64,000 nucleotides of DNA from Bidens hawaiensis (lineage: Eukaryota > Streptophyta > Magnoliopsida > Asterales > Asteraceae): assembly GCA_021521415.1 (NCBI GenBank), contig JAIQDT010004235.1, positions 62,001 to 126,000 on the forward strand, read 5' to 3'. A model generated the notes under the pieces. The model had not been told where the DNA came from and did no database searches. It saw only the letters and a list, made by a program, of their open reading frames with translations. The translations under genes and the position numbers were made by a program. Positions 31,082 to 44,407 of this stretch are shown here, piece by piece; position 1 is the first letter of the stretch; each line of letters starts with the position of its first letter.

Positions 31082-34000
31082 ATGGCTAGTATGTATGCTT
31101 TGGCATCTCAAAATATGTTGATGCAACAGATGTTGCAACTTGATACCGAGATAGGTTCACATTCTAAATGTCCAAGATTGATGAAGTTCAGTGATTTCGC
31201 AAAATGGGAACCTCGGTTTCGTGCACATTTGGGTTCGGTTCATCCTGACTGCTCATATTGTCTTGATGAGGTATATGTTGCACCAATGATTGGTGATGAT
31301 ACTATTGGGTATACTCCTAAAGCTGTCTCTCAATACTCACAAGAAGAGAAGAAAGCTTTAGAAATCGAGATAAAAGCATATTCTACTTTGACTATGGCTT
31401 TACCAGAGAATATTTTTCATCAAGTTGGAAGTATCAAGAGATGTGCATCGTTTCAACATCTGCGGATGAGAAGCATGGGAAACACAGCTGAGAGTAAGAA
31501 AGTGATGCTCAAGTTTCAATTTCGAAACTTTAATTTATTGAAAGGAGAAACAGTTGAAGAGATGACTACAAGATTTAGTCACTTAATTGCTGAAATGGAC
31601 AAGATGAAAATGGAAATTTCTGAAAGAGATAAAATTGACACTATCAAGAGTGTGCTTCCTAGTTCCTACTCAACATTTCTCATGGTTTTGAAAGAGAATG
31701 ATTATTTTCTGAATGAAGATTTGACAGCACTTGAATTTCTATAAAAGATCGAAGCTAGAGAATATGATCTTAAGTGTCAAAAATCTTCCAAAGAAAATCA
31801 AGATCCAGCTTTCTATGGTGGAAGTATGCCTCTCAGTTCAACAATCTCACCAATCACTGCTTTTCTTACTCATGCCGCAAGTGAAAAAGAATCTGCTATA
31901 TTTAATGATCCAAAAGTTTGTTTCTACTCTGCTAGTAATTCAGGTGGTTCTGGAAGTTCTACTAGTACTAATCCAGTTGCTACACCACCTAGTGTGAATA
32001 TGAAGGAAGCTGAGCAAAACTTTGCTTTTCTGACGGCATTTATGTCCTTATATGAAAACTTGGTGAGTAGTAATATTGCCACAAGTGAGTTAACTGATGA
32101 GGATTATGATCAGATAGATCCGGATGATCTAGAAATCATGGATTTGAAATGGAATATGGCCATGATTGTTTGTAAAGTTAAAAGATTCATGCAGAGAACT
32201 GGAAAAGATCTTCCAGCGTTAAACAAGAAGTTGGGTTTTGACAAATTAAAGGTGAAGTGTTATAATTGTCAAGAATTCGGGCATTTCGCGAAGGAATGTG
32301 ACAAACCAAGAAAAGAATACACTGGACCTCGTGGTCAAAGTCAAAATGCTTCTTCACCACGGGGAAGTGATGCTGAAAAGAAACCATCTTCTTCAACAAC
32401 ACAAGCAATGTTAGCAGACGGGACTGATTGGTCACAACAGCTACTATGCAATGATGTTCAAGCAAATTTAGCTATGTTTGGGTTACATGAAGATTGTCAA
32501 GATACTACTGGTAGTGTGGTGTCTTCAGATAATGATTCTGGATCTGATTCTGACGACTCCTGGGACAAGCCTTCTGAATCAATGTTTGCTTGCATGGCTA
32601 AGATCAATGAGGTTAGTAATTCTATTTCTTCTACTTCATTTGCTAAAGCATCATGTGTTGACTGTGAATCTAGCAACTCTAAGTTATAAGCTTTGAAAAG
32701 TCAAAATGATAATCTTATAAGAGAAATTGCTTCTCTTAAGGACACTTATCGACAATCTCTTGAGTCTCAAATGAAATCTCGAGAAAAGATTGAAGCATTG
32801 TCGACAAGTAATCATGATCTCAAATCCGAGTTATCTGTGAAAATGACCATTAATGACCAAAAGTTTCAGGAAATCTTGAAACATCGTTCTAAGATAACTG
32901 AGCTTGAGAATGAGGTTCTTGAGTTGAAGAACAAGTTGGGTAAATTTCGAAATTCTTCATTTTTATTGAATGAAATTATTGAAGTTTCTGGAAAACAAAA
33001 AGATTCTAAGAAAGGTATTGGTTTTGTTGAAATTCCACCACCTTTTCATAATGATTATAAAATTAATCCTTTTGCAAGAAAAGAAGAGGATTTGATTCAA
33101 AAGGAATCTGTGATTTCTGAAAAACCTAAAATGATTAAACCTGAAATTGTTAAACCCCAAGTTGCTCCTCAAAAATCTCATATCCAAAGCAAAAAGGTGT
33201 TTGTTGAACACAATGACGAGGTCATTATCGAGGATGTGTTTGAACCAGAGATTATACACAAGAATACGAGCATCCCCAGTTCTAATCATATTCTGTGCGA
33301 ACCTCACGAATTTGAGGAAGCAGTGTATGGTTCACACAAACCTCAAGAGAAAAAGGAAAATTCAAAGAAAGTGAATTCTATGAAGGCAAAGAAGTCAGTT
33401 AAACCGAAAATTTCTGATGAGGATCTAATGCGTTTCATTAAACCTTCTAATTCTAAGCCATCTGCTGCTAGAGTTTTTAAGTTAAAGGGAATAGACACAT
33501 TGTTCACTGAAAAAGATATTCCAATTAGTATCATTAAGCCTGAGCTAATTGAGAGTGTTTTTGTCAATGAAACTTCAAAAATTCAAGAACTTGAATGTGT
33601 GTATGCTCAAACAAAAACATCAGTTCAGTCTGATCCATTGACTAAGGCAAAACAATTTTTAAAACAAGCTAAGAAGATTAACTTTGTTAAGTCAACTGGA
33701 ACAGATACACTAAAAAGTTTTTCAAACAGTTCTATTTAGATTTTTATTTAAAGAAGAAATCTGAATTATCTAATGAGTTTGCTAAGAGCATGACTAAAAA
33801 TGTGAGTCAGCATCAATCATCTATTCCAATTTCTTCTAAACGTCATCATGTGGACATGCGAACTTGTTTTTTATGCGGTCAACAAGGTCATGTTGTGAGA
33901 AATTGCAGTCAACAGAACTATCAGAATCTTCATCCTTTTATTAAGGACAAATCTAAGCCAATTCCAGTGGTTAAGGAGATTCTGAAACGACCAGTGTTGT

Positions 34001-34284
34001 TTGCTGATGATACTCATATTTTATTCTCTGATGTGAATCCTCGGAAGGTGTTTCATATCAATGAGACACACGGTCAAGTGAAACCAAAATTCATTCCAAC
34101 TGAACCTATATGTCAAAACAGGAATTCAAACATTGTTCAGGCAGCATACTTAAGACGAAAGTCTAAGAAGACAGTAACTTATTCACAAGTGGCTGAACAA
34201 CAATTAAAAACTGTTAAACTTAATGTTCAAAGAGAAAACCAAAAGGTGCCCAAGACTGAGGCCTGGGCTGCCTTTTTGAACTAA
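31082..34284 (+). pseudogene. Sirevirus-like gag, interrupted
   Basis: Starts at ATG 31082, the first ATG after the leader. 31082-31744 is the copia gag capsid region (FSDFAKWEPRFRAHLG; FRNFNLLKGETVEEMTTRF). In the same frame after stops at 31,742 and 32,687 come 31826-32689, with zinc knuckle CYNCQEFGHFAKEC (32258-32299), and 32693-33739, with coiled coil KITELENEVLELKNKLG. A frameshift near 33,735 leads to 33790-34284, with a second zinc knuckle CFLCGQQGHVVRNC. The total of about 1,060 codons is long, as in Sireviruses. It forms the particle and packages RNA. Confidence 0.85.
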
Positions 34285-34340
34285 TAACTCTTGTTTATGT
34301 GTAGGGTTCATCCAAGACCATTTCTGGTGAAAATTGTATC

Positions 34341-37300
34341 ATGGATAGCGGATGTTCTCGTCATATCACCGGAAATCTCGACCTATTGACCAACGTAATA
34401 AATATTCAAGGGGGTTATGTAGCGTTTGCTGGGAATTCTGGGGGCATGATCACACAAGAGGGTGACCTTTCAAATGGTCATATTACATTTGAAAAAGTAA
34501 ATTATTATGACAAGGTTGATCATAACTTATTGAGTGTATCGCAGATTTGTGATAAAAAGTACACTACAATATTTACTGACAAAGAGTGTCTTATCTTGAA
34601 ACCGGGTTTTATTATTCCCGAGGACATGGTTGTTATGCGATCACCACGATCAAATGATATTTATGTCTTAAACATGAGTTATAAGATATCAACATCGATC
34701 GAAACATGTTTTGTCTCGAAAGCAACCGAGAAAGATTCGATTCTATGGCATCGAAGAATGGGTCACATTCATGTTTGAAAGATGAATTATTTAATGGCAA
34801 ATAATTTAGTTGAGGGTGTCTCGATAAAGAACTTTAAGTTATCTGATCACTGTGTTGCATGCAAGAAGGGCAAACAGAAGAAGAAGAAGAAGACACATCC
34901 TTCTAAATTATTGAATTCCATTAATACTCCTCTTGAACGACTTCATATGGATTTGTTTGGTCCAGTGAATCGTGCGAGTATTTCTGGAGACTGGTATTGT
35001 CTTGTAGTGACAGATGATTATTCAAGATATTCATGGGTGTTATTTATGAGTTCAAAAGATCAAACACCTGTTTTGGTACAAAACCTTATTACTAAGATCG
35101 AATCACTGTACAAACAAAAGGTGAGGAGAATCCGAAGTGATAATGGTACAGAATTCAAAAACACTATTTTGGATTTCTTTTGTATTCAAAAGGGAATTCA
35201 CCGAGAATATAGTGCACCTTATGTACCACAACAAAACGGTGTTGCTGAAAGGAAAAATAGAACTCTGATTGAAGCTGCACGTACAATGCTTGCTGAGTCA
35301 AAGCTTCCTATTCAATTTTGGAATGAAGCAGTGAACACAGCTTGTTATACACTTAATCGGGTTCTAACAGTAAAACGACTCAAGAAGACAAGCTATGAAA
35401 TCTTAAATAACAGAAAACCTAATTTAAAGTACCTGGAACCATTTGGGTGTCCGTGTATAATGTTGAAAAAGGAATCGGGTAAATTTGATGAAAAGGCTAT
35501 CGAAGGATATTTCTTGGGATATGCGTCTCCAAAGAAAAGAGTATTTAATTTTACATATGGCTGTGTTGAAGAATGGTACCATGTGGACTGTCAAAAGTAA
35601 ACAACTCCTCCTCAAGGGAAAGGTCAAGACTGGATGTTTGACTACGATAGTTTATTCAATTCTTTTATTCCTTCGGCTGAACACATCGATGAAGATCTGG
35701 TTAGAGCATACTTTGAAGAACACTTGAACATTCCAAGCTCTTCAAGTTGTAATGCAGTTGAAGTTCAACCAGATGCTACAACTGAAGAATCTCAAGTTGT
35801 TCCTCCAATTGTTATTGACTGTGCTTCTACTTCTTCCGATGATGATCAAGCTGAGATTCAAGTTATTGATCTTGATAGTGATAATGCTTCATCTCCCGAG
35901 TTGGGTGAACATTACACTAATTTATTTGATAATGTTGTTGTTCCTGAAAATCCTACTCTTCGGATTCATGGATATCATCCATAGGACAATATCATTGGAG
36001 AACTTGATGTAGGCGTTCGTACACGTCATCAAGTTGCTTCGTCAAGCGACAATAACGTATTGTGTGCTTATACGAATCTACACTCTTCGGGAATTGTGAA
36101 TATTGCTAAATTTAATTGCTTTCTATCTCAAGTTGAGCCAACGACAGCTCGTAAGGCACTTGAAGATCCTTCTTGGGTAGAAGCTATGCAAGAGGAATTA
36201 CAGCAATTTGCACGATTGGGTGTTTGGGATTTAATAGACAAGCCTGCTAGAGTCAAGAAAGCTATTCCGACTAAGTGGGTATTTAAATGTAAAAAGGACG
36301 ATCGAGGGGTGATTGTCAGAAACAAAGCACGTTAAGTGGTGCAAGGTTTTCATCAGCAAGAGGGTATTGATTATACTGAGGTATATGCTCCAGTTGCTAG
36401 ATTAGAGTCTATTCGAATCTTCCTGGCTTATGCTGCTTACAAGAATATCAAGGTCTATCAAATGGATGTTAAAAGTGCTTTTCTCAATGGTGAACTACAT
36501 GAGGAAGAATTTTTTCAACAACCACCTGGTTTTGAAGATCCTGATTTTCCAGACCGTGTTTACCGTTTAAACAAGGCCCTGTATGGTTTACATCAAGCCC
36601 CGAGAGCTTGGTATGGCACACTCGCCGACCATCTGACGGATAATGGATTCAAACGAGGAACTGTTGACTGCACTTTATTTCATAAAACTGTTGGTGATGA
36701 TCTTCTTCTAGCCCAGATTTATGTTGATGATATTATTTTTGGGTCTACAAATGACACTTTATGTAAGGAGTTCGAGAAGTCCATGCAAACAAAGTTCGAA
36801 ATGAGCTCGATGGGAGAGATGAATTTCTTTTTAGGGCTGCAGGTTCATCAGTCTGATAAGGGAATCTTCATTCATCAGACTAAATATGTGAACGACGTCT
36901 TGAGCCGATTCAAGATAACTGCCGGAAAAATCCCTTCAACTCCTCTTCCAGTGGGTCACAATTTATCACCGGATGAATTGGAGGATACCGTTGATCCGAC
37001 CCTTTATCGTGATATGATTGGTTCTCTAATGTATTTAACTGCTTCTCGACCCGACATAATGTTTGTTGTTTGTGTGTGTGCTAGGTATCAAGCTAGTCCC
37101 CGAGTGACTCACCTGGCAGCGGTCAAGCGTATTTTGCAATATCTACGGGGAAATCCTGACATCGGGTTATGGTACCCCAAAGATAATACTTTCGATTTTA
37201 CCGCCTATTCAGACTCAGATTATGGAGGATGCAAGATCAACTTCAAATCAACGACTGCAGGATGTCAATTCTTAGGAAACCGGCTTGTTTCCTGGCAGTG

Positions 37301-37682
37301 TAAGAAGCAGACAACGGTCTCTACTTCAACCGCCGAAGCTGAATATGTTGCAGCCTCGAGTTGCTGTTCCCAGGTTTTGTGGATACAACAACATCTTCGC
37401 GACTATGGTTTGAAGTTTCTTACTACTCCCATCTTGATTGATAATTCTGCGGCTATAAGTATCACCAAGAATCCCGTACAACATTCTAAAACGAAACATA
37501 TCGAGATTCGATATCATTTTATACAGGATTGTTATGAAAAGAAATTAATTGATCTTGAGAAAGTGCACACAGATTTTCAAAAAGCCGATCTATTTACTAA
37601 AGTGTTTGATAAAACACGTTTTATTTTTTTGCTTGGTTTAAATGGATTGAAGACCCTTACTGAGATCCTAAAATTAGGATAA
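34341..37682 (+). pseudogene. Sirevirus-like pol (PR-IN-RT-RNase H), four in-frame stops
   Basis: One frame throughout. The protease has the active-site DSG (CIMDSGCSRHITG, 34,344). The integrase has zinc-finger residues LWHRRMGH and HCVACKKGK, core aspartates in HMDLFGP (34,950) and RSDNGTEF, and a glutamate in QQNGVAERKNR. The RT has KSAFLNG, YGLHQAPRAWY and the catalytic YVDD (36,720-36,731). RNase H has SDSDYGG and STAEAEYVAA. Stops at 34,776, 35,598, 35,982 and 36,333 interrupt it but there is no frameshift. Each domain's key residues survive, suggesting decay by point mutation only. It cannot make a full polyprotein unless the stops are read through. Confidence 0.9.
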
Positions 37683-40600
37683 TTATCTTTTATTTGCTTT
37701 ATAGATTTAGTCTTAATTTTTTTTATGTTTTAGGTTTTAGGGGGTGAAAAATACAAAAAAAATGTGTTTTCGTTTGTATTGATAAAATCCAAAAACAGTA
37801 AAAAAAATTCAAAATTCAAAAAATATTGTGATTTCTGTTCTTTAATTGTTTTTTCCTTTAAAATTTAGAAAAATCAAAAACATTTTAAAAACATTTGAAA
37901 AACCAAAAAGAATGTGATTTATGTTTTTGTACAGAAAAATCCGAAAATCCAAAAAGATTGTGAAGTTTATTTTGTTTATAAGAAAATTGAAAAAGACAAA
38001 AATATTGTGTGTTAAAATTTGTACAGAGAAAAACCAAAAAGATTTTTGATGTTTTAGATTATTTTCTCGCTGAAAATTACGTCGGTTATTTAAGTTTGTG
38101 AAGCATGCTTGCATTTCTTGGTCCTATGATTCACTTGTGAATTGAAGGTTAGCCATTTAATTATTAACATTAAGTTAACTGGGGCGATTAAATTTATCTT
38201 TATTTTGTTTTTATGCTCCTCAAATTTTGAGTTTTTGAAGCAAAAAGAGAAAATGATAGTACATTGATTATTTTGACTCCAAGTTCAGCAAAAAGTAAGC
38301 TTAAAAGACTGCGTGCTTAATTGCATTGGTGCATTGGTAGGTCTTAAAACAACCCAGTAGAGTAAAGTATGTGATATAAACATAAAGAAACGCCAAATTG
38401 AAAGGGGTGTTAGTCTATAGCAAAAGTCTTGGTGAGGATGGCAGAAATATAATAACCAGTCATACTCAAGCCTTATATTTGTTGATCACCCAAAAATCAA
38501 ATAAAGCAAATAACAAGCGTTAAGATTCTGGACACTGTGAGTCTTTATGCGGCTTAACCATCTGGGTATTCATATGCATGAATATTTCACTCGCTTTCTA
38601 GAGCAAACCCAAAGTCATTAAACTTGATCACCGCTGTACCTCGTACAATTTAAATTACTGACTTGATCAAAATCCGCTGTTAGTCATACAATTGTTCCTC
38701 CCTTGTGTGCGTCTTAATACCATTAAGAAACGGACCCTAGGGGATACAATGTATGTAAGCCAACAGATGGACTTGTGCATACTCACTCACAGTAAAGGAA
38801 ACTTGATGCATTGCTCAAAATTTCTACAATTGGTATCAAAATTTTGATCAACAATATAATGGTTTAAGTCAAGTTGGGGTGATTTGGCAAAAATCAAATT
38901 AAGCTTGAACTAAGATTAGAGGCTGATAACTTCTGATATTCTGTGCTTTAATTGAACTATTTAATCATATCACAAAAATACTTGAATGTGTGTTATTAGA
39001 TTTATGTGGACAACAATACCAATGACCGACTTATCGCCAGTCATAATATCGCTGAAATATAAAACTGTGATGGAAGGGCAATTTGATCAATATGATTCTC
39101 TGCTCAAACTCGACAAAATTACAAAAATATATACTGCTTTTGATAAAATCTTTGAAAAATACAAAAAGATTGTCTATTTTTAAATAGTTCGGATATTCTT
39201 CTGTAAATACATTCTTTAATTCTTTAAATTTTTACAAAAATTCCAAAAATATTTTCGTCTTCTTTATACAAAATACTTAAATAAATTTTTCAGTTAAGTT
39301 TCGGAAATCTGAAACAATTTTAACGTATTAGGTTGTCGGGATATAAGGGTTTCTCGATAATTTAACTTATTGATTTAATTGAATTATTTAATTATTTCAT
39401 TAATTTATTCATTTATTTATTTAATTAAAAATTAAATAAAAGGGTTTAATTCGCTAAACTCCCATTAGTTATTTATGGATAACGAACTAGGTGATTCCTT
39501 AGCGAACTAGCATCTGGTTCGCTAACCTAATTCGCTTCCGCACTCTGTAACGAATCATCCCTTCGTTATACATATTTAACAAATCATGACACGAATCATG
39601 TCTTGATTCGCTATCTTTAATTTAACGAATCACATTGTGATTCGCTAACATAAGGTAACGAATTGAGTTAGCGAATGGGCTAATTCGCTAAATTTAAGTT
39701 AAACGAATCGTCTGATTCGTGCAACTTGTGCCTAGGGTTGCGTGTATCGCTATATAAGACAAGAAAAACGAATAGTATTCCACTGTTCGTCTTCTTTCTT
39801 AATCTTTCAGAAACTATTCAAATTCTCTCTGATATTTTTGATCTTTAAGTTTGAACATTTCAAAGATCAATTTGAGTGTCTAAGGTATAAATGTTCTTGG
39901 CGATATCATTTTCATCAAAAATGACAATGAATTAACTGTTGAATTATGTGATTTTAGGGGTTTAAGGGTTTGAACCTTTGAAACTCTTTTGTGTATAATT
40001 TATGTTCTTAAATTGTCTGATTTTGATATAATTATGATCGGAATCACTTTCCGAAACCCTTGGTGGACTCTAATCAATATTTGATTATTGTTTGCTGGGT
40101 TATATATTGTTATGTGTTCTTGATATTCACTGTTGGTTCGTTTGATGATTAACACAATTGGGTAATGAGTCTCAATCTCATTCACCTACATTAACGAGTG
40201 TGTTTCCGAGCTTAACAAGCTGATTATCGTGATAGTTCAACGATGATTATGGCCGAATTGAATCTGGGTTAAGATGTTGACTATTATTGTTCTTGATAAT
40301 TTTGACCTTGAATTTGTGAAGTCAAAGAAAAAGTCTTATTTTTGACCATTCGTTAGTCTTAGCGAATTGGAACTGTTTCGTGTCCAATTCGTTAAGATTT
40401 TACACGAACTAGCTTAGCGAATAAGACGTCACACGAATCAGAGTTTGATTCGCTTAAAATATAACGAACTAGAGTTTAGTTCATTAACTTAATTAGTGAT
40501 TCGCTAGGTCTAGTTCGTTTAGTTATTTACTTGATAGCGAATCGCCTGATTCGTTATCTTTGTATAACGAATCAGTGTGATTGTTAACGAATGACATTTA

Positions 40601-40794
40601 AAAAAAATAAAAAAATAAAAAAATATATATATTTTTTTAAACTAATTAATTAGTTTACTAAATTTAATATTCAATTAATTTAAGTAAAGATTATAAATCA
40701 TCTAATACGAGTAACTAGATTAATTACACATATTTTTTGGATATACTGTGTGTTATCTATTCTTATGTACGGTTTTTTATTTATACAGTAAATC
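37683..40794 (+). other. Non-coding spacer after pol
   Basis: 37,750-38,060 has imperfect repeats of AAAAATCCAAAAA followed by TTGTG. 38,100-39,300 has no feature I recognise (ORF 38986-39183 is not credible). 39,440-40,600 is dense in TTCGCTA/TAACGAA motifs, and CGCTATATAAGAC near 39,748 resembles a TATA box. A promoter for the downstream extra ORF could lie there; that is inference. Confidence 0.5.
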
Positions 40795-43700
40795 ATGGCT
40801 GAACAAGAACAACCACAGGAACAACCTCGTCAAGAACAACCACAAGTACAACCACCACAACAAGCTCAACAAGTCGAAATGATTCTATTACCGTTCGATA
40901 AGAAGCACAACATCTGTGCTTATGTCGATCATGATGTGGCTGATTTAAGGACGTTCGGAGCTATGTTGAATTTCTTACGCCGTTCGAAGATACATTATGC
41001 AATCACTGCTAAACCTAAGGTGTATCTTAGTATAATCAGGCAGTTCTGGAACACGGTAGTATATGTTGAGGAAAGTAATTGGGTTCAAGCTACAATTAAT
41101 CAGCTTCCGATCACGATTGATGTTGAGGTCATTCGTCGGGTACTTCAATTTGACGATAGTGATGATTACCCGAGTGAATTTGACAGGATGCTGGTTAGGG
41201 GGCTATTCACAAGATTAAATTATGGGGGTGATATTCGTCGATCAATGTTGAACAAGAATGGGTTGTGTCCACCTTATAAGTATTTGCTGCATGTCTTGCT
41301 TCATTGCTTGAGTGGACGTCGCGGTGGTTTCGATGAATGTAGACTGAGCTTACAATCGGCATTTGTTGCTTTAATCCTGAACAGGCCATTCAACTATTCA
41401 TAACTCATCTTTGATCATTTGAAAGAGCAAGTTCAGCAAACTCTACTGTCAAAGAAGTTCTTGATGTATCCACGCTTTCTACAATTAATTATTCAAGATC
41501 TGATACCGGATTTGGTGATTGATCGATCATTGGTGACCGATGTTCTTGATATGGAACATATGAAAGCTGAAACGGTGCATCGGATGTTGATTTATCGAAA
41601 GGATAAGCCACAGGACAAAAGGATGATTGGTCATATAATCAATCCAGATTATGTATGTCCTCCTAATAAGCGCTGGATCCATGATGACTCGGATTCCGAG
41701 CGTGAAGAGGGAGAAGGTGGGGATGATGATGGTAACAATGGTGATGGTGATGATGGAGCTGGTGAGCGAGCTCTGAAAGAACAACAAGATGCAGTCGATG
41801 CTGCTCTAGCTGCCACCATGAAAGCTCAGCAAGAAAGAAAACGAAAGGGTAAGGCTGTAGCTACTGGTGAACCACCAAAGAAGCCCCGTGTGTCTTCTGG
41901 GGCTGGTGTAATTATTGGTGCACCACCACCTCGTCAATCAACTACTCAAAGCTCGGCGGTGCCGCTAACTACTAGCACTCCGATGCTTACTTTGACCACG
42001 ACGATGGTGTCACATGAGAGGCTCGGTTTAATTCCTCAAATGGCGTTGACCGAAATACCGAGGCCTCCTACTGTGCTGTCAACTGTTTCCTCCACCACTA
42101 CAATGGGACCTCCTCCTCTGCCAATAACTACTTTTCCTCCACCTCTGCCTAGTGATGTCTCTTTCATGAGAATCACTCGGCCTCAGGGACCTATTCAACC
42201 AGTTCATCCATCTGTATACAATTTGTCACCTAGACGTCAAACGGAAATGCTGCTTAATCTGTTACACTTATATGAAAATCAAATGGCAGCTGAGTTACAT
42301 TTCGTTCTGTCAGAAGGAGACCAAGTCGTTGCGTGCGATTGTTGAGTCTCAGGGGGTGAAATTAAAAGAACAAGATGAGTTAATTTTACAATTAATTTGT
42401 AAAGAAGATGCCATCAAGAAACTCAAAAATGATGATGATGATGATCCTGACGAGTCTGATGCAGGAGGTGAGCCTGATGCAGGAGGTGAGCCTAAACAAT
42501 CGCATGGTTCATCCTCTGGTGCTGATGTTAGTGGCGCTGATGATTCGAACAAGCAGATAATTTCATTTCAATATCCAACAGCTGCCAAACCAATAGAAAT
42601 GATTGAGGCTAACACGGTGATATTTATTGATGAATTGGGGATGGTTAGAAGTGTGGTGAACAGAGATGAGATACAGATCGGTGAGTTTGTGATTAGATCT
42701 TTGACAAGGGAGCAGATCTCGATTCTACTTGGGCTAAATGACGATCAGCTGACTGCATTAGAGACTGAGACCGATGTCGAAGTGATCAATGAGAATGAAA
42801 TGGAAGATGATCCGTTATTTAAATATACGGATTTTATTTATGAGAATGAGGAGATTGAGATGGAGGATGTTACAGCTGAAGAGTACCCGGACTTGTATCA
42901 ACATGCAAATGTTGATCAAGGTGCTCCGGTATTTCATGAAGACGTATTAAAGAGACTGAGGATGATTTGGAGAAGATTGTGCAGCGAACGGTTCCTTCAC
43001 TCAAAGAAGTGACTGATGATGACATTGAAAGATGGTTCAAACGCCAGAAAGTGGGTAAGATCATCAGTGCTTTTCGGTATGTAGATAAAGAAAGAAAGGA
43101 TACCTCTGCTGCTTGGATTGAGGCAAATCAGATGACTACCTTCAAGACTGTTTCTAAGGTACATGGTGATATTGTCTCCTGGCTCTATGATTCAGACCTT
43201 AAGGTATGTATTGTTAAATGGGAAAAAGGTGTGCAATATTACGAGAGGATAATGGATGTTCTAACACTACCGCGTTGGGATGTACGCACCCTCGCGAGAC
43301 GTCCATTTATCAATCGTGGGGGTAACCGAACTGCTGAGTGGTTTCATCAACACATACTGTTCGAGGTCAATCATGGCTTCAAATTCTTCAAGCCCCAGGT
43401 CCCAAGACGTAAACGTACTGATGAGATTGATCCAAGGACCGGCTGGAAGAAACCTGTCTTGAAAGTGAAGCCACCAAAGACAATGAAAAGGGTTCTTGTG
43501 AAGACTATGCCTCGAGATATTTATCTGTCTTTCAACCGTTGGTACTATGACAATCGTACTGGCGAGGCTGTTATTGTTCGTGGTCGGGGACTACAGACTG
43601 AGCTCATCAAGATAATCGATCCGATGTGGTTGGTTAATTTATCAGAGACAGACAATGACGTGCTACACAGTAAGCAGATTTTGTTTGAACGCCAAGAAGA

Positions 43701-43797
43701 TTACGACCTGGCTATGCAATTCCAACGTGTTGTTCGTGTATGCCATGAACATGGGATTCATAGTTGCAGAGATTGGCAGACAAAGCGTTTCAAATAA
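40795..43797 (+). pseudogene. Sirevirus extra (envelope-position) ORF, about 1,000 codons, broken
   Basis: 40795-41403 encodes a Q/P-rich start, then a globular region (LPFDKKHNICAYVDHDVADL, FLRRSKIHYAIT, VIRRVLQFDD, LLHVLLHCLSGRRGGFDE). This matches the hypothetical protein found after pol in Asteraceae copia elements. A TAA at 41,401 interrupts the frame. 41419-42345 continues with an acidic EEGEGGDDDGNNGDGDD stretch, a basic KRKGKA stretch and a proline-rich region. 42272-43012 is in a shifted frame, and 42967-43797 returns to the first frame (WLYDSDLKVCIVKWE; WYYDNRTGEAV). No signal peptide or clear membrane segment is visible, so 'envelope' is positional only. Confidence 0.7.
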
Positions 43798-43831
43798 GTT
43801 AAAGACAAAGAGCTCAAGACGAGGGGGTGTC

Positions 43832-44407
43832 TGTTAGTGCACGGTCTTGCGTCTAGAGTCTTTGTAATTATCCTTAATGTTTATTTGATATTTAAATGTA
43901 ATATTTAATGTTTATTTATCTAATTCGTTATGTTTGAGTCTAGTTCACTAGGAATGTTAGCGAACTAAGACTAGTTCGTTAAGGTTAAGTCTAGTTTGCT
44001 AGGAATGTTAGCGAACTAGGACATTATAATGTATTCCCTCCTGATTCGTTAGGGGATGTTAACGAATCAGAAGGTGGTTCGTTAAGTTAATTTATTTAAC
44101 AAAGGGGATGCTGGTTCGCTAGGGGATGTTAGCGAACCAGATCGTTTTCTATAAATAGTGAACCACTGTTCACTTGTAAAAAAAAGAAGTTTTGAGAGAA
44201 ATAACATTATTCAGAAAGATTTAAAGTATTCTCTCTCTCTCTCTCTCAAGCTTCACGTTAAACTTATTGATAATATATACTACATATCAATAACAATCGA
44301 GCTAAGGTATTAAAGAGTTAGATCCGTATGATTAATATTAATGTATAGATCTAGATCAGATCTAAACATTAGTTATTGATTAGAACGAGTGAAAATGGGA
44401 TCAAACA
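43832..44407 (+). repeat. Internal LTR of a related subfamily (LTR-B)
   Basis: Starts TGTTAGTGCACGG after a polypurine tract (GAGGGGGTGTC, 43,821-43,831) and ends GGGATCAAACA. A primer-binding site (44410-44421, TGGTATCAGAGC) follows after two bases. TATA box at 44150-44157. It shares start, motif content and layout with the outer LTRs but is otherwise clearly different in sequence. It has LTR junctions on both sides, so it is not a simple solo-LTR insertion. Confidence 0.75.

Noticed and set aside
41527..42552. Minus-strand ORFs within the extra ORF
   Set aside because: Mirror translations of the acidic and serine/proline-rich stretches; the plus-strand frame is longer and matches a known family.
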